Shown here: in pieces, positions 14,851-24,003 of the stretch
Layout of the letters: the number at the start of each line of letters is the position of its first letter
Position numbering within the stretch: position 1 is the stretch's first letter
NCBI RefSeq assembly: GCF_014200015.1
Contig: NZ_JACHOT010000007.1
Coordinates: 124,001-188,000 of the forward strand
Reading direction: 5' to 3'
DNA from: Aminobacter niigataensis
GTDB lineage: Bacteria; Pseudomonadota; Alphaproteobacteria; Rhizobiales; Rhizobiaceae
DNA: 64,000 nucleotides
Notes under the pieces: generated by a model
Told to the model about the DNA's origin: nothing
What the model saw: only the letters and a program-made list of their open reading frames with translations
Databases searched by the model: none
Made by a program: the position numbers and the translations under genes

Positions 14851-16383
14851 TCACGCCGCCTGCCCCTCTTCGCCGTGACCTGCCATCAGTTCCCCCAGTT
14901 CGCGAATGCTGCGCTCGCCGCGCGCCGACGGGCTCGAAAGCCGCCCCTTGGACATCACGACGATGCGGTCGGACAGCGCCAGGATTTCCTCCAGGTCCTC
15001 CGAGATCAGCAGCACTGCTGCCCCCCGCTCGCGGGCGGCAAGCAGCATGCGGTGGACATAGGCGACCGCGCCGACGTCGAGGCCGCGCGTCGGCTGGCTG
15101 GCGAGGATGACCGCAGGCTCGGGGTCAAGCGCGCGGCCGAGGATGAGCTTCTGCATGTTGCCGCCCGAAAGCAGCCGGATGCGCGCCTCGGGCGACGGGC
15201 ATTTGACGTCGTAGTCGGCGATGATCTCCTCGGCGAAGCTGCGCGCCGCCTTCCAGTCGAGAAAGCCCATGCGGCTGAAGCGCGGACTGCCGTAGCGCTC
15301 GGCGATGACGTTCTCGGTGACGCTCATGTCGCCGATGGTGCCGACGGCATGGCGGTCTTCCGGGATGCGGGCAACGCCATGGCCGAGCGCTGCCTGTGGC
15401 GACCAGTCGCCGACCGGTTGGCCGGCAATGGAAATGCAGCCTCCGGTGGGGCGCCTTGTGCCGGCGATGAGCGCGGCAAGGGCCGCCTGGCCGTTGCCGG
15501 AAACGCCGGCCAGGCCGGTGATCTCGCCGGCGCTCAGGGTCAGCGACACCTCGTCGAGGCCGGCGCCATTGTGGCGGGCGGTGGAGACACGGTCGAGCAC
15601 CAGCAGCGGCGCGCCAACCTGGACCGGGCTGACCTCCGCCGGCTTGACCTCCTGGCCGACCATCAGGGCCGCCAGTGCCTTGCGATCGGTCGCCTTGGTT
15701 TCGCGTTCGCCGGCGAGCCGGCCGGAGCGCAGCACCAACACGCGGTCGCTGACGGCCATGACCTCATGCAGCTTGTGGGAAATGAAGATGATCGACAGGC
15801 CCTTGGCGACAAGCAGCTTCAGCGTGCGGAACAGCGCATCGGTCTCGGCTGGGGTCAGCACCGCCGTCGGCTCGTCGAGGATCAGGATGCGGGCCTCGCG
15901 GTAGAGGGCCTTCAGGATCTCGACACGCTGGCGCTCGCCGACGGAAAGGGTCGAGACGGTAGCAGTGGGGTCGACCGCCAGGCCGAAATCGGTGGAGAGC
16001 TGTCCTATGCGGTTGCGCGCGGCGGCCCGGTCGAGGCGCGGACGCCACAGGCTCTGAGTGCCGAGGGCGATGTTTTCCAGCACCGTCATGTTGTCGGCGA
16101 GCGTGAAATGCTGGTGCACCATGCCGATGCCGGCATCGAGTGCTGCGCGCGGATCGCCCGGCGGCAACGGCTTGCCGAAGGCCTCGACCGTGCCCTCGTC
16201 GGCGACGTAGTGGCCGAAGAGGATGTTCATCAGCGTGGTCTTGCCGGCACCGTTCTCGCCGAGCAGCGCGATCACTTCGCCACGCTTCAGCTCGAAGGAA
16301 ATGGCGTCGTTGGCGACGAGCGGGCCGAACCGCTTGGTGATGCCGGAGAGGCTAAGGACGGGTTCTGAGGCGGTGGGCGACAT
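14851..16383 (-). CDS. ABC transporter ATP-binding protein with two ATPase domains (nucleoside/simple-sugar type)
   Basis: A 510-residue tandem ATPase like NupO/RbsA. The first half has the Walker A GENGAGKTT, the signature LSVGERQRVEI and the Walker B ILILDEPTAVLTP. The second half has a degenerate P-loop region (GVSGNGQAALA), the signature LLSGGNMQKLILGRAL and ASQPTRGLDVG. Degeneracy of the second site is normal in this family. The start at 16383 avoids an extension that lies in a repeat. It powers uptake through the two permeases downstream. Confidence 0.95.
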   Translation of the reverse strand: MSPTASEPVLSLSGITKRFGPLVANDAISFELKRGEVIALLGENGAGKTTLMNILFGHYVADEGTVEAFGKPLPPGDPRAALDAGIGMVHQHFTLADNMTVLENIALGTQSLWRPRLDRAAARNRIGQLSTDFGLAVDPTATVSTLSVGERQRVEILKALYREARILILDEPTAVLTPAETDALFRTLKLLVAKGLSIIFISHKLHEVMAVSDRVLVLRSGRLAGERETKATDRKALAALMVGQEVKPAEVSPVQVGAPLLVLDRVSTARHNGAGLDEVSLTLSAGEITGLAGVSGNGQAALAALIAGTRRPTGGCISIAGQPVGDWSPQAALGHGVARIPEDRHAVGTIGDMSVTENVIAERYGSPRFSRMGFLDWKAARSFAEEIIADYDVKCPSPEARIRLLSGGNMQKLILGRALDPEPAVILASQPTRGLDVGAVAYVHRMLLAARERGAAVLLISEDLEEILALSDRIVVMSKGRLSSPSARGERSIRELGELMAGHGEEGQAA

Positions 16384-16408
16384 TCGCGATCCGGGCGGGG
16401 CGATTGGG

Positions 16409-16557
16409 CGACCCCTTCTCCCCTGTAGGAGAAGGTGGCCGAGCGGAGCGAGATCGGATGAGGGGTGTTCCAACTTGGAATACCCCTCACCATTGCCAAC
16501 CTTGCCGCTGCGGGGCTGCGGGGCAATCCGACCTCTCCCACAAGGGAGAGGTGGAAA
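16409..16557. repeat. Hairpin repeat unit between ATPase and binding-protein genes
   Basis: This unit has a left stem at about 16412-16437 (CCTTCTCC...GGAGAAGG), a central GAGCGGAGCGAGATCGGATGAGGGGTG segment, and a right stem CCTCTCCC-ACAA-GGGAGAGG ending at 16553. It is a different repeat family from those at 13.4 and 14.7 kb but shares its general architecture with the element at 61.2 kb. Confidence 0.8.
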
Positions 16558-16560
16558 GCG

Positions 16561-17586
16561 CTAGCTCGACTTGGGCTCGGCGTCGTTGATCTCGACGGTG
16601 AACGAGCCGTCCTTGATCGCCTTTTCCTTCTCGGCGACCTTGGCCTTGATCTCGTCGGGCACCTTGCCCTCGAAGGTGCCGAGCGGAGCCAGCGACGAGC
16701 CGCCGTTCTTCATGAAGGAATAGACGCCGTAGTCGTCGGCCTTGAAGGTGCCGGCCTTCACTTCCGCAATCGCCTTGTCGAGCGTCGGCTCAAAGTGCCA
16801 CAGCGCAGAGGCGACGACGGTTTCGGGATAGTCGGCCTGGGTATCGATGACGTTGCCGATGGCCAGCACCTTCTTTTCCTTGGCGGCATCAGAGACGCCG
16901 AAACGCTCGGCGTAGAGCAGGTCGGCGCCGCCGTCGATCTGGGCGAAGGCGGTTTCCTTGGCCTTGGGCGGATCGAACCACGAGCCGATGAAAGCGACCT
17001 GGAACTTGGTGTCGGGGGCCACTTCCTTCACGCCGGCCATGAAGGCGTTCATCAGGCGGTTGACCTCGGGGATCGGGTAGCCGCCGACCATGCCTATATT
17101 CTTCGACTTGGTCATCGCGCCGGCAACGAGGCCGGAGAGGTAGGACGCGTCCTGGATGTAGTTGTCGAAGACCGAGAAGTTCGGCACGGCGGCGTCGGGC
17201 TTGAAGCTGGAGCCCATCAAGAAGGCGACGTCGGGATAGTCCTTGGCCACCGCGCGGGCGGCGTCCTCGACGCCGAAAACCTCGCCGAGGATGAGCTTGT
17301 GGCCGGCCTCGGCATATTCGCGCATGACACGCTCATAGTCGTTGTTGGCGGTGTTTTCCGAATAGACATATTCGATGTCGCCGCGGTCCTTGGCGGCGTT
17401 GGCCGCCTTGTGGATGCGGCTGACCCACTGCTGCTCGACCGGAACCGTGTAGACGGCTGCCACCTTGATCGGGTCGGCCGCGAAAAGCCGCACCGGCAGC
17501 CCCACCGCCGCCACGGCGGCGGAGGCACCCGTAGCCTTGATCAGCGTACGCCGAGACAAGCCGAAATCGTTTGAATTTCTTGGCAT
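16561..17586 (-). CDS. BMP-family ABC transporter substrate-binding protein with Tat signal
   Basis: A 341-residue binding protein of the basic-membrane-protein/PnrA family, whose members bind nucleosides or related compounds. The N-terminus has a twin-arginine signal (SRRTLIK at 11-17) followed by a hydrophobic stretch ending near LFAAD, so it is predicted to be exported folded. Family motifs include YSENTANNDYERVMREYA and GMVGGYPIPEVNRLMNAF. The ATG at 17586 is preferred; the upstream GTG is part of the AGGTGG ribosome-binding site. It is the first gene of the minus-strand operon. Confidence 0.93.
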   Translation of the reverse strand: MPRNSNDFGLSRRTLIKATGASAAVAAVGLPVRLFAADPIKVAAVYTVPVEQQWVSRIHKAANAAKDRGDIEYVYSENTANNDYERVMREYAEAGHKLILGEVFGVEDAARAVAKDYPDVAFLMGSSFKPDAAVPNFSVFDNYIQDASYLSGLVAGAMTKSKNIGMVGGYPIPEVNRLMNAFMAGVKEVAPDTKFQVAFIGSWFDPPKAKETAFAQIDGGADLLYAERFGVSDAAKEKKVLAIGNVIDTQADYPETVVASALWHFEPTLDKAIAEVKAGTFKADDYGVYSFMKNGGSSLAPLGTFEGKVPDEIKAKVAEKEKAIKDGSFTVEINDAEPKSS

Positions 17587-17822
17587 TCTTTCCACCTCTG
17601 GCTGGTTTTGGTCTTCTTTGGCGAAGGCGCGTTTTTTATCGTTTGGTCAACGGTATGCGAAATCCGGAATGCCGGCAATCCGCAGGCAGCCTGCTGTCCA
17701 CCGTCTCCTTGCGCACTGCCACGGCAGGTCCTTGCATTGGCAGCACATCTCCCGTTTCCCTTCGCCCGCAGGTGCTTTATATAGGCCCGCACGGGGGGCC
17801 GCGCCTCAAGGGACCCATTGAT

Positions 17823-19577
17823 TTGTTTGGATTTTTTCGTCCGACGCAGAATCACCGCCTGATCTTTCGATTGCTGCGCGAATCCTTCCGCCAGCATGCC
17901 CTTGGCTACGGTATCGCAATCGCCGCCATGCTCGTGGTGGCCGGCATGACCGCGGCCAGCGCCTGGATCATGCAGGACATCACCAACGAGTTCGTCATCG
18001 GCAAGGACATCAACCGCGTCTACATGATCGCGGCGATGGTGGCGGGGATATTCATCCTCAAGGGCGTGGCGACGTTCGTCCAGGCCTTCTTCCTGAGCCG
18101 TGTCGGCAACAGCATCATCGCCGACCGCCAGCGCAAGATCTACGATCGCATCCTGGCGCAAGGCATCTCCTTTTACCATTCGATCCCGTCGTCGGACCTG
18201 ATCACCCGCGTCACCCACAATGCGCAGGCAGCGCGTGCGGTGCTCGACGTCATCGTCACCTCCTTCGTGCGCGATCTGTTTTCGCTGCTCGGCCTGGTTG
18301 CTGTGATGGTCTACCAGCAGCCGATCCTGTCGCTGGTCGCCTTCATCGTCGGCCCGATCGCTATCTTCGGCGTCAACCAGATCTTGCGCCGGGTGCGCAA
18401 GATCATGGAGGCGGAGTTCATGTCGCTGGCGCAGATCGTGCAGGTGATGCAGGAGACGACGGTCGGCGTGCGCATCGTCAAATCCTTCAATCTCGAATCC
18501 CTGATGCGCAGCCGCATGCACCGTGCCGTCTCCGACGTCGAGCAGCGTGCCAACACCATTGCCGCGCTCGAAGCCGGCACCAGCCCGATCATGGAAACTC
18601 TGGCCGGCCTCGCCATCGCCGGCGTGGTGCTAGTCAGCGGCTACCTCGTCGTCCAGGGCGGCCAGACCCCGGGCAGCATCATGTCGTTCATCACAGCACT
18701 GCTGTTGGCCTACGAGCCGGCCAAGCGGCTGGCGCGGTTCCGCGTTTCGCTCGAGGCCGGCCTTGTCGGCGTGCGCATGATGTTTGAACTTACCGACCGG
18801 CCGCTGACGATTACCGAAAAGCCTGGTGCCGAGGCACTGTTGGCCGGCCCCGGCAGGATCGAACTCAAGGATCTCAGCTTCTCTTATGCCGACGGCGAAC
18901 CGGTGCTGCGCGATCTCGACCTGGTCTTCCCCCCGGGCAAGATGACCGCACTCGTCGGCCCCTCGGGCAGCGGCAAGTCGACGATCATGAACCTGATCAT
19001 GCGCATGTACGATCCCGACAGCGGCCAAGTGCTGTTCGACGGGCAGGACATTTCGCATGCGACGCTGCATTCGGTGCGCGACCGCATCGCCTATGTCAGC
19101 CAGGATACCTTCCTGTTTACCGGCACGATCATGCACAACATCCGGCTCGGCCGCGAAGGCGCCAGCGACGAAGAGGTGATCGCAGCCGCCAAGGCCGCCA
19201 ACGCGCACGACTTCATCACGGCGCTGAAGAACGGCTATGCGACCCAAGTCGGCGAGAACGGCGCCCTGCTTTCGGGTGGCCAGAAGCAGCGGCTGTCGAT
19301 CGCGCGCGCCATCCTGCGCGATGCCAACGTGCTTTTGCTGGACGAAGCCACCAGCGCGCTCGACGCCGAATCCGAGGCGCTGTTCCGCGAGGCACTGGAA
19401 AAGCTGTCGGCGGGCCGCACGACGATTGCGATCGCACACCGGCTGTCGACCGTTCACCAGGCCGACAACATCGTGGTGATGCAGGACGGCAACGTTACCG
19501 AACAGGGCCGCCATGCCGATCTTCTGGAAGCCGGCGGGCTCTATCGCCGGCTCTACGAATTCCAGCTGATGCGCTGA
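17823..19577 (+). CDS. MsbA-like ABC exporter (fused membrane and ATPase domains)
   Basis: About 584 residues from the TTG at 17823, chosen because coding-like sequence begins there and AAGGGA lies nine bases upstream; the open frame runs further left without a convincing start. Residues 1-300 hold six membrane helices of an exporter domain. The ATPase half shows Walker A GPSGSGKST, a Q-loop at YVSQDTF, the signature LLSGGQKQR, Walker B VLLLDEAT and the H-loop IAHRLS. The likely substrate is lipid A, a lipid or a hydrophobic compound. A Rho-independent terminator follows. Confidence 0.9.
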   Translation: MFGFFRPTQNHRLIFRLLRESFRQHALGYGIAIAAMLVVAGMTAASAWIMQDITNEFVIGKDINRVYMIAAMVAGIFILKGVATFVQAFFLSRVGNSIIADRQRKIYDRILAQGISFYHSIPSSDLITRVTHNAQAARAVLDVIVTSFVRDLFSLLGLVAVMVYQQPILSLVAFIVGPIAIFGVNQILRRVRKIMEAEFMSLAQIVQVMQETTVGVRIVKSFNLESLMRSRMHRAVSDVEQRANTIAALEAGTSPIMETLAGLAIAGVVLVSGYLVVQGGQTPGSIMSFITALLLAYEPAKRLARFRVSLEAGLVGVRMMFELTDRPLTITEKPGAEALLAGPGRIELKDLSFSYADGEPVLRDLDLVFPPGKMTALVGPSGSGKSTIMNLIMRMYDPDSGQVLFDGQDISHATLHSVRDRIAYVSQDTFLFTGTIMHNIRLGREGASDEEVIAAAKAANAHDFITALKNGYATQVGENGALLSGGQKQRLSIARAILRDANVLLLDEATSALDAESEALFREALEKLSAGRTTIAIAHRLSTVHQADNIVVMQDGNVTEQGRHADLLEAGGLYRRLYEFQLMR

Positions 19578-19591
19578 TCGCCGTGCGCCTG

Positions 19592-19628
19592 AAAGCCGCG
19601 CCTTGGCACACCCGAGGCGCGGCTTTTT
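19592..19628 (+). terminator. Rho-independent terminator after the ABC exporter
   Basis: Bases 19592-19603 and 19615-19626 form a perfect 12-bp stem with an 11-base loop, ending in a run of five T residues. It sits 14 bases after the exporter stop codon, and the A-run at the start of the stem would also serve the convergent aldehyde dehydrogenase gene. Confidence 0.9.
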
Positions 19629-19653
19629 GCTTGTGCATTTGGCCTGGCGGCCC

Positions 19654-21135
19654 TCAATCGATGCGGATGAAGACGCCCTTGGTGCTGAGATATTCGCCAA
19701 GATGCTCGCCACCGCCCTCGCGGCCGTAACCGCTCATCTTGTAGCCGCCGAAGGGCACCGCGGGGTCGATGGCGTGATAGGTGTTGACCCACACCGAACC
19801 GGCCTGCAGCCGGCGCGACAGCTGGTGCGCGGTGGCCAGGTCGCGCGTGAAGACACCGGCGGCCAGGCCATAGGGCGTGTCGTTGGCGCGTCTGACCGCC
19901 TCGTCCAGCGTATCGAAAGGCAAGGCCGAGATGACCGGGCCGAATATCTCCTCGCGCGCTATGCGCATGGTGTCGGAAACGCCGGCAAAAACCGTCGGGG
20001 CGATGAAGTTGCCGGCAGCCAGGGCGCCGTGCGACAGCCTGGTGCCGCCGGTGACGAGCCGAGCGCCCTCCTCGGAGCCGGCACGCAGATAGCCCTCGAC
20101 ACGCTCGAGCTGGCGCGGCGAAATCAGCGGGCCGATTTCGGTCTCCGGGTCAATGCCATTGCCGATGCGCAAGCTTGCGGCATAAGCGGAAAGACGTTCG
20201 ACGAACTCGTCATGGATCGAACGCGCGACGAACAGGCGCGAGCCGGCGATGCAGATCTGGCCGGAATTGGCGAAGACCGACATGGCGGCGACCGGCACCG
20301 CCCGCTCCAGGTCGGCATCGGCGCAGACGATGACCGGCGACTTGCCGCCGAGTTCGAGCGACACGCGCTTGAGATTGCCGGCCGAGGCCCGGACGATGCT
20401 CTGGCCGGTCAAGGTGGAGCCGGTGAAGACGATCTTGTCGACGCCCATGTGTTCTGCCAGCGGCGCGCCGGCTTCCGCTCCCGTGCCGGTGACAACATTG
20501 ACGACACCGTCGGGCACCCCGGCCTCTGCCATCAGCTCGGCGATTAGCAGCGGCGTCAGCGGCGCTTCTTCCGAGGGCTTGAGCACGACGGTACAGCCTG
20601 TCGCCAGCGCCGGGCCGATCTTCCAGATCGACGCGGCGGTCGGTGCATTCCACGGGATGATCGCGCCGACGACGCCGACCGGCTCCTTGCGCGTGAACGA
20701 AACGATGTCACCGGGCAACGAGTTCTCGATGGTCTCGCCGTGCAGGGCGGTCGCCATACCGGCGTAGTAGCGCAGCATGCCAAGAACACGATTGGCATTA
20801 CCCCGCGCCCTGGCGATCGGCAGCCCCATGTCGGTGGTGTCGGAGGTGCAGATCTCCTCCCAGTGGCGCTCGAACAAATTGGCAATGCGCAGCAGCAGCT
20901 TCTGCCGTTCATGCGGCTTGAAGCGGCTCCATGGTCCGACAAAGGCATTGCGTGCGGCGGCCACTGCGCGCTCGATATCCTGCCTGCCGCCGCGCGGCAC
21001 CGTGGCGATGATCTCGCCGGTGGCCGGGTTGCGCGTCTCGAAGGTCTGGCCGGAAGCCGCCTCCACCCACAAACCGCCGATGAACATCGGCCTATGGCGG
21101 CCATCGATGGGCTGGCGGATGGGGACGATGGTCAT
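19654..21135 (-). CDS. Aldehyde dehydrogenase family protein
   Basis: A 493-residue NAD(P)-dependent aldehyde dehydrogenase. Visible features are the N-terminal FIGGLWVEA, the cofactor loop FTGSTLTGQSI, the general-base glutamate in SLELGGKSP, and the catalytic cysteine in NSGQICIAGSRLF. The start at 21135 has GAGGAG upstream. The nearest groups are broad-substrate aldehyde dehydrogenases of the gamma-aminobutyraldehyde/betaine-aldehyde type, but the substrate is not determined. Confidence 0.93.
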   Translation of the reverse strand: MTIVPIRQPIDGRHRPMFIGGLWVEAASGQTFETRNPATGEIIATVPRGGRQDIERAVAAARNAFVGPWSRFKPHERQKLLLRIANLFERHWEEICTSDTTDMGLPIARARGNANRVLGMLRYYAGMATALHGETIENSLPGDIVSFTRKEPVGVVGAIIPWNAPTAASIWKIGPALATGCTVVLKPSEEAPLTPLLIAELMAEAGVPDGVVNVVTGTGAEAGAPLAEHMGVDKIVFTGSTLTGQSIVRASAGNLKRVSLELGGKSPVIVCADADLERAVPVAAMSVFANSGQICIAGSRLFVARSIHDEFVERLSAYAASLRIGNGIDPETEIGPLISPRQLERVEGYLRAGSEEGARLVTGGTRLSHGALAAGNFIAPTVFAGVSDTMRIAREEIFGPVISALPFDTLDEAVRRANDTPYGLAAGVFTRDLATAHQLSRRLQAGSVWVNTYHAIDPAVPFGGYKMSGYGREGGGEHLGEYLSTKGVFIRID

Positions 21136-21251
21136 GGTGTGCTCCTCGCCGGCGCGGCCGAGGCGTGGCGCCATGGCCTGGTCAACGCGGCAAGGCTAGG
21201 CCGGAGTGGCCACGCCATTCAAGCCATTGCGATGAGGCCAGGAGCCGAACG

Positions 21252-21896
21252 TCAGGCGATTGCGGTGCGTTCGAAATCGCCGGTGGTGCGGTCCATGACC
21301 CACAACTCGCCCGCCGAGATGTCGAACCAGGCGCCGAAGATTTCCAGTCGGCCCTTCTGCTCGAGGATCTGGACGCACGGGAAGGTGCGCAGATTGGCGA
21401 TCGAGTAGCGGATCGAGATGCGCTCGAGCGCGGTCTGCCGCTCGGACTTGGTCATCATCTCGTTGCCGGAGACGACTTCGGCCGCAGGCCCGACGAGGCT
21501 CATCCACTTGCCGATGAAATCGCCGGGCGAGAGCGGCGTGGCATTGGGGTCGAGGGCCGCGCGGATGCCGCCGCAGCGGCCGTGGCCCATGACGACGATG
21601 TTCTTGACCTTGAGCGCCTGCACGGCGAATTCGAGCGCCGCCGAAGTGGAGTGGAACTCGCCATCCGGCGAATAGGGTGGCACGAGATTGGCGACGTTGC
21701 GCAGCACGAACAATTCGCCCGGGCCGGCATCGAAGATGGTTTCGGGCGCCGCACGGGAATCGCAACAGGCGATGACCAGCGTTTCGGGCGACTGGCCCTC
21801 GCGCGCCAGCGACTTGTAATGCTCGGTTTCGGCCGCGTAACGGCCCTTCATGAAGTTGCGATAACCGGTGAGCAGCGTATCAGGCAAATTCGACAT
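21252..21896 (-). CDS. Beta-class carbonic anhydrase
   Basis: A 214-residue enzyme that interconverts carbon dioxide and bicarbonate in the cytoplasm. From the ATG at 21896, the zinc ligands are Cys44 (in CCDSR, which also holds the Asp46/Arg48 dyad), His105 and Cys108 (GHGRCGG). An in-frame ATG at 21908 is an alternative start. The gene stands alone. Confidence 0.95.
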   Translation of the reverse strand: MSNLPDTLLTGYRNFMKGRYAAETEHYKSLAREGQSPETLVIACCDSRAAPETIFDAGPGELFVLRNVANLVPPYSPDGEFHSTSAALEFAVQALKVKNIVVMGHGRCGGIRAALDPNATPLSPGDFIGKWMSLVGPAAEVVSGNEMMTKSERQTALERISIRYSIANLRTFPCVQILEQKGRLEIFGAWFDISAGELWVMDRTTGDFERTAIA

Positions 21897-22162
21897 GGAG
21901 TTGCCCATAAACGGAAATTGCCGTTGCGGCAAATGCAAATGAGCAACAGCTACTAAGTCTCCGACGTCTTGGACCGGTGCCCCTCGCGCCGCTCAACCGC
22001 GGAACGAAAAGCCAGGCGCTTTACGATGAACGAAGTTGGGCTATGCTGCGGTTCGAACCGCACCGGAAGCGCCTTGCCCAGCAAGGCTCTCGCCTGCCCG
22101 CCGAAACCCGGCAGCTGACAACAAGCGCGGCACACTATCTGCAACACGGCAAGGAGAGTGAA

Positions 22163-22339
22163 ATGCGCCTGCTCCTTTTCATCATTTTTGCTGCCGGCGT
22201 TCTGGCGGCGACAGGCGTCGGACCCGCGCCCGTCTCACCCGCACAAGCCCAGGAATGCTCGGGCGAAAACTGCCCGCAGCCAAGCGGCCAGGGCAGCGGC
22301 CGGGACTGCGAAAGCAAGAAGGAAAATACGGTCAGCTGA
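22163..22339 (+). CDS. Small exported cysteine-containing protein, unknown function
   Basis: A 58-residue product starting at the ATG 22163, five bases after AAGGAGA. The first 30 residues are a signal peptide ending in AQA-QE. The mature peptide of about 28 residues is hydrophilic, with three cysteines and a glycine/serine-rich middle (CSGENCPQP...GRDCESKK). I do not recognise a characterised family. The strong ribosome-binding site and clean signal peptide argue that it is real. Confidence 0.65.
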   Translation: MRLLLFIIFAAGVLAATGVGPAPVSPAQAQECSGENCPQPSGQGSGRDCESKKENTVS

Positions 22340-22521
22340 CGGCGCGCCAGCCCGACAGGTCGACTGACGCTTCTTCCGCGGGGGCTCAGGACTTAAGTGG
22401 CCGCGCATCGCCGGCAGCGCTCGCTGCGCAATGCCGGTTGATTTTGCGTGCGCCGTTGTCGAGGATGCCCGTAGAGCCTCGCTGCCGACAACAGACCGGG
22501 CCAGAAGCTGTCGCATTGGAA

Positions 22522-22806
22522 ATGAGCATGGACGGACACGTCGTCGATAACCCGGCCATGAGCCGATACGAACTTGCACTGGGTGACGAAGTGGCGGCGG
22601 CCTACTACCGGATCGAGGACAACCGCATCGTGCTCGTCCACACCGAGGTGCCGCAGGCGTTCGCGGGACAAGGCATCGGCTCCAGGCTTGCCAAGGGTGT
22701 GTTCGAAGCCATCAAATCCAGCGGCCGCAGGGCGATCGCCAGATGCCCCTTCATGGCGACCTATGCCAGCCGCCACCCGGAATACCTGGCGCTGCTGGAT
22801 GGTTGA
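22522..22806 (+). CDS. Small GNAT-like N-acetyltransferase (YidJ/COG2388 type)
   Basis: A 94-residue single-domain protein. The acetyl-CoA loop region reads AFAGQGIGSRLAKG and the C-terminal half has ARCPFMATYASRHPEY, the CPF...HPE signature of the small GNAT family. The start could also be the ATG two codons later. A protein of the same family is encoded at 24004-24330, on the other side of the lrgAB pair. Confidence 0.82.
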   Translation: MSMDGHVVDNPAMSRYELALGDEVAAAYYRIEDNRIVLVHTEVPQAFAGQGIGSRLAKGVFEAIKSSGRRAIARCPFMATYASRHPEYLALLDG

Positions 22807-22922
22807 CCTTCCGAACGCCACCGCCTTGCGGACCGAGGTTCGAGCAATCTCGAGCGTCGATGCGAGGCAGCGCTTCTGAGCCGTACTTTCCACCTTCGAG
22901 CTACATCCGGGACAGGCCACAC

Positions 22923-23282
22923 ATGATCAAGGGCATAGCACTTCTGCTGCTGTTTCAATTGCTGGGGGAAAGCATCGTCTTCACCACAGGGCTTCCCCTG
23001 CCCGGCCCGGTGGTTGGCCTGGTGCTGCTGTTCGTGGCGATGCAGGCATGCAAGATGCTCGGCCTCGGGCTGTTCGCCGAGGCGGAAACTGCGGCCGACG
23101 GCTTCCTTGCCAATCTCGGCCTGCTGTTCGTGCCGGCCGGCGTCGGCATCGTCGCACTTTGGAGCCAGTTGCAGAGCCAGGCTGGTGCGATCCTGATGGT
23201 GCTGGTGGCGTCCGCGGTTCTGACCCTTGCCATCACCGTGTGGACGTTCGTCATCGTCCGCCGGTTCGTCGGACGGGAATAG
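22923..23282 (+). CDS. lrgA: CidA/LrgA-family membrane protein
   Basis: A 119-residue protein with four hydrophobic segments and the LrgA signature LPLPGPVVGLVLLF, followed by a charged C-terminus. CidA/LrgA proteins are holin-like and form a pair with LrgB; proposed roles include pyruvate or glycolate transport and control of cell lysis. It lies five bases before lrgB. Confidence 0.9.
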   Translation: MIKGIALLLLFQLLGESIVFTTGLPLPGPVVGLVLLFVAMQACKMLGLGLFAEAETAADGFLANLGLLFVPAGVGIVALWSQLQSQAGAILMVLVASAVLTLAITVWTFVIVRRFVGRE

Positions 23283-23286
23283 CCTG

Positions 23287-24003
23287 ATGAAGCATCCCAT
23301 CGAACTCTGGGTCTACCTGTCCGCCTCGCCGCTGCTGTGGCTCACCCTGACCTTGTTTGCGTGGATATTGGCCACCACGATCTCGGTGCGCCTGAAGCGC
23401 CACCCACTGGCCAATCCGGTGCTGATCACCATCGCGGTGCTGTCGACGACGCTGTGGTTGTTCGACGTGCCCTACGAGACGTTTTTCGAAGGCGCCCAGT
23501 TCATCCATTTCCTGCTCGGCCCCGCCACCGTGGCCATCGCCATCCCGTTGTACCGCCAGTGGCAAAAGGTGCGGCAGGCGCTGATCCCGATGGCGGCGGC
23601 GCTGGTCGTCGGCTCCTTCTCCGCGGTGTTGTCGATCGTGCTGATGGGCAAATGGGTTGGTCTTTCCCAAGATGTGCTCGTCTCGTTCCTGCCCAAATCG
23701 GCCACGGCCGGCGTGGCCATGGCGATTTCATCGTCGCTGGGTGGGAATCCCTCGCTGACCGCCGTCCTGGTGGTGCTCACCGGCATCGTCGGCGCGCTTG
23801 TGGTGACACCGCTGATGAATGCGATGCGGATCAAGGACTATGCCGCGCGCGGCTTTGCGGTCGGGCTGACTTCGCACGGCATCGGCACGGCCCGCGCCTT
23901 CGACGTCGATGAGACTGCGGGACTGTTTGCCGGGATTGCGATGGCGCTGAACGCCATCGCAACGTCCCTGATCGTGCCGCTGCTGGTCAGGCTGGTGCTG
24001 TGA
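23287..24003 (+). CDS. lrgB: LrgB-family membrane protein
   Basis: A 238-residue membrane protein of the LrgB/CidB family. The conserved FLPKSATAGVAMAISSSLGG segment and the later RGFAVGLTSHGIGTARAF are diagnostic. It acts with the LrgA partner encoded just upstream. It is convergent with, and immediately abuts, the GNAT gene on the minus strand. Confidence 0.92.
   Translation: MKHPIELWVYLSASPLLWLTLTLFAWILATTISVRLKRHPLANPVLITIAVLSTTLWLFDVPYETFFEGAQFIHFLLGPATVAIAIPLYRQWQKVRQALIPMAAALVVGSFSAVLSIVLMGKWVGLSQDVLVSFLPKSATAGVAMAISSSLGGNPSLTAVLVVLTGIVGALVVTPLMNAMRIKDYAARGFAVGLTSHGIGTARAFDVDETAGLFAGIAMALNAIATSLIVPLLVRLVL

Noticed and set aside
14452-16368. Plus-strand open frame of 638 codons
   Set aside because: It is antisense to the tandem ATPase gene and crosses a hairpin repeat.
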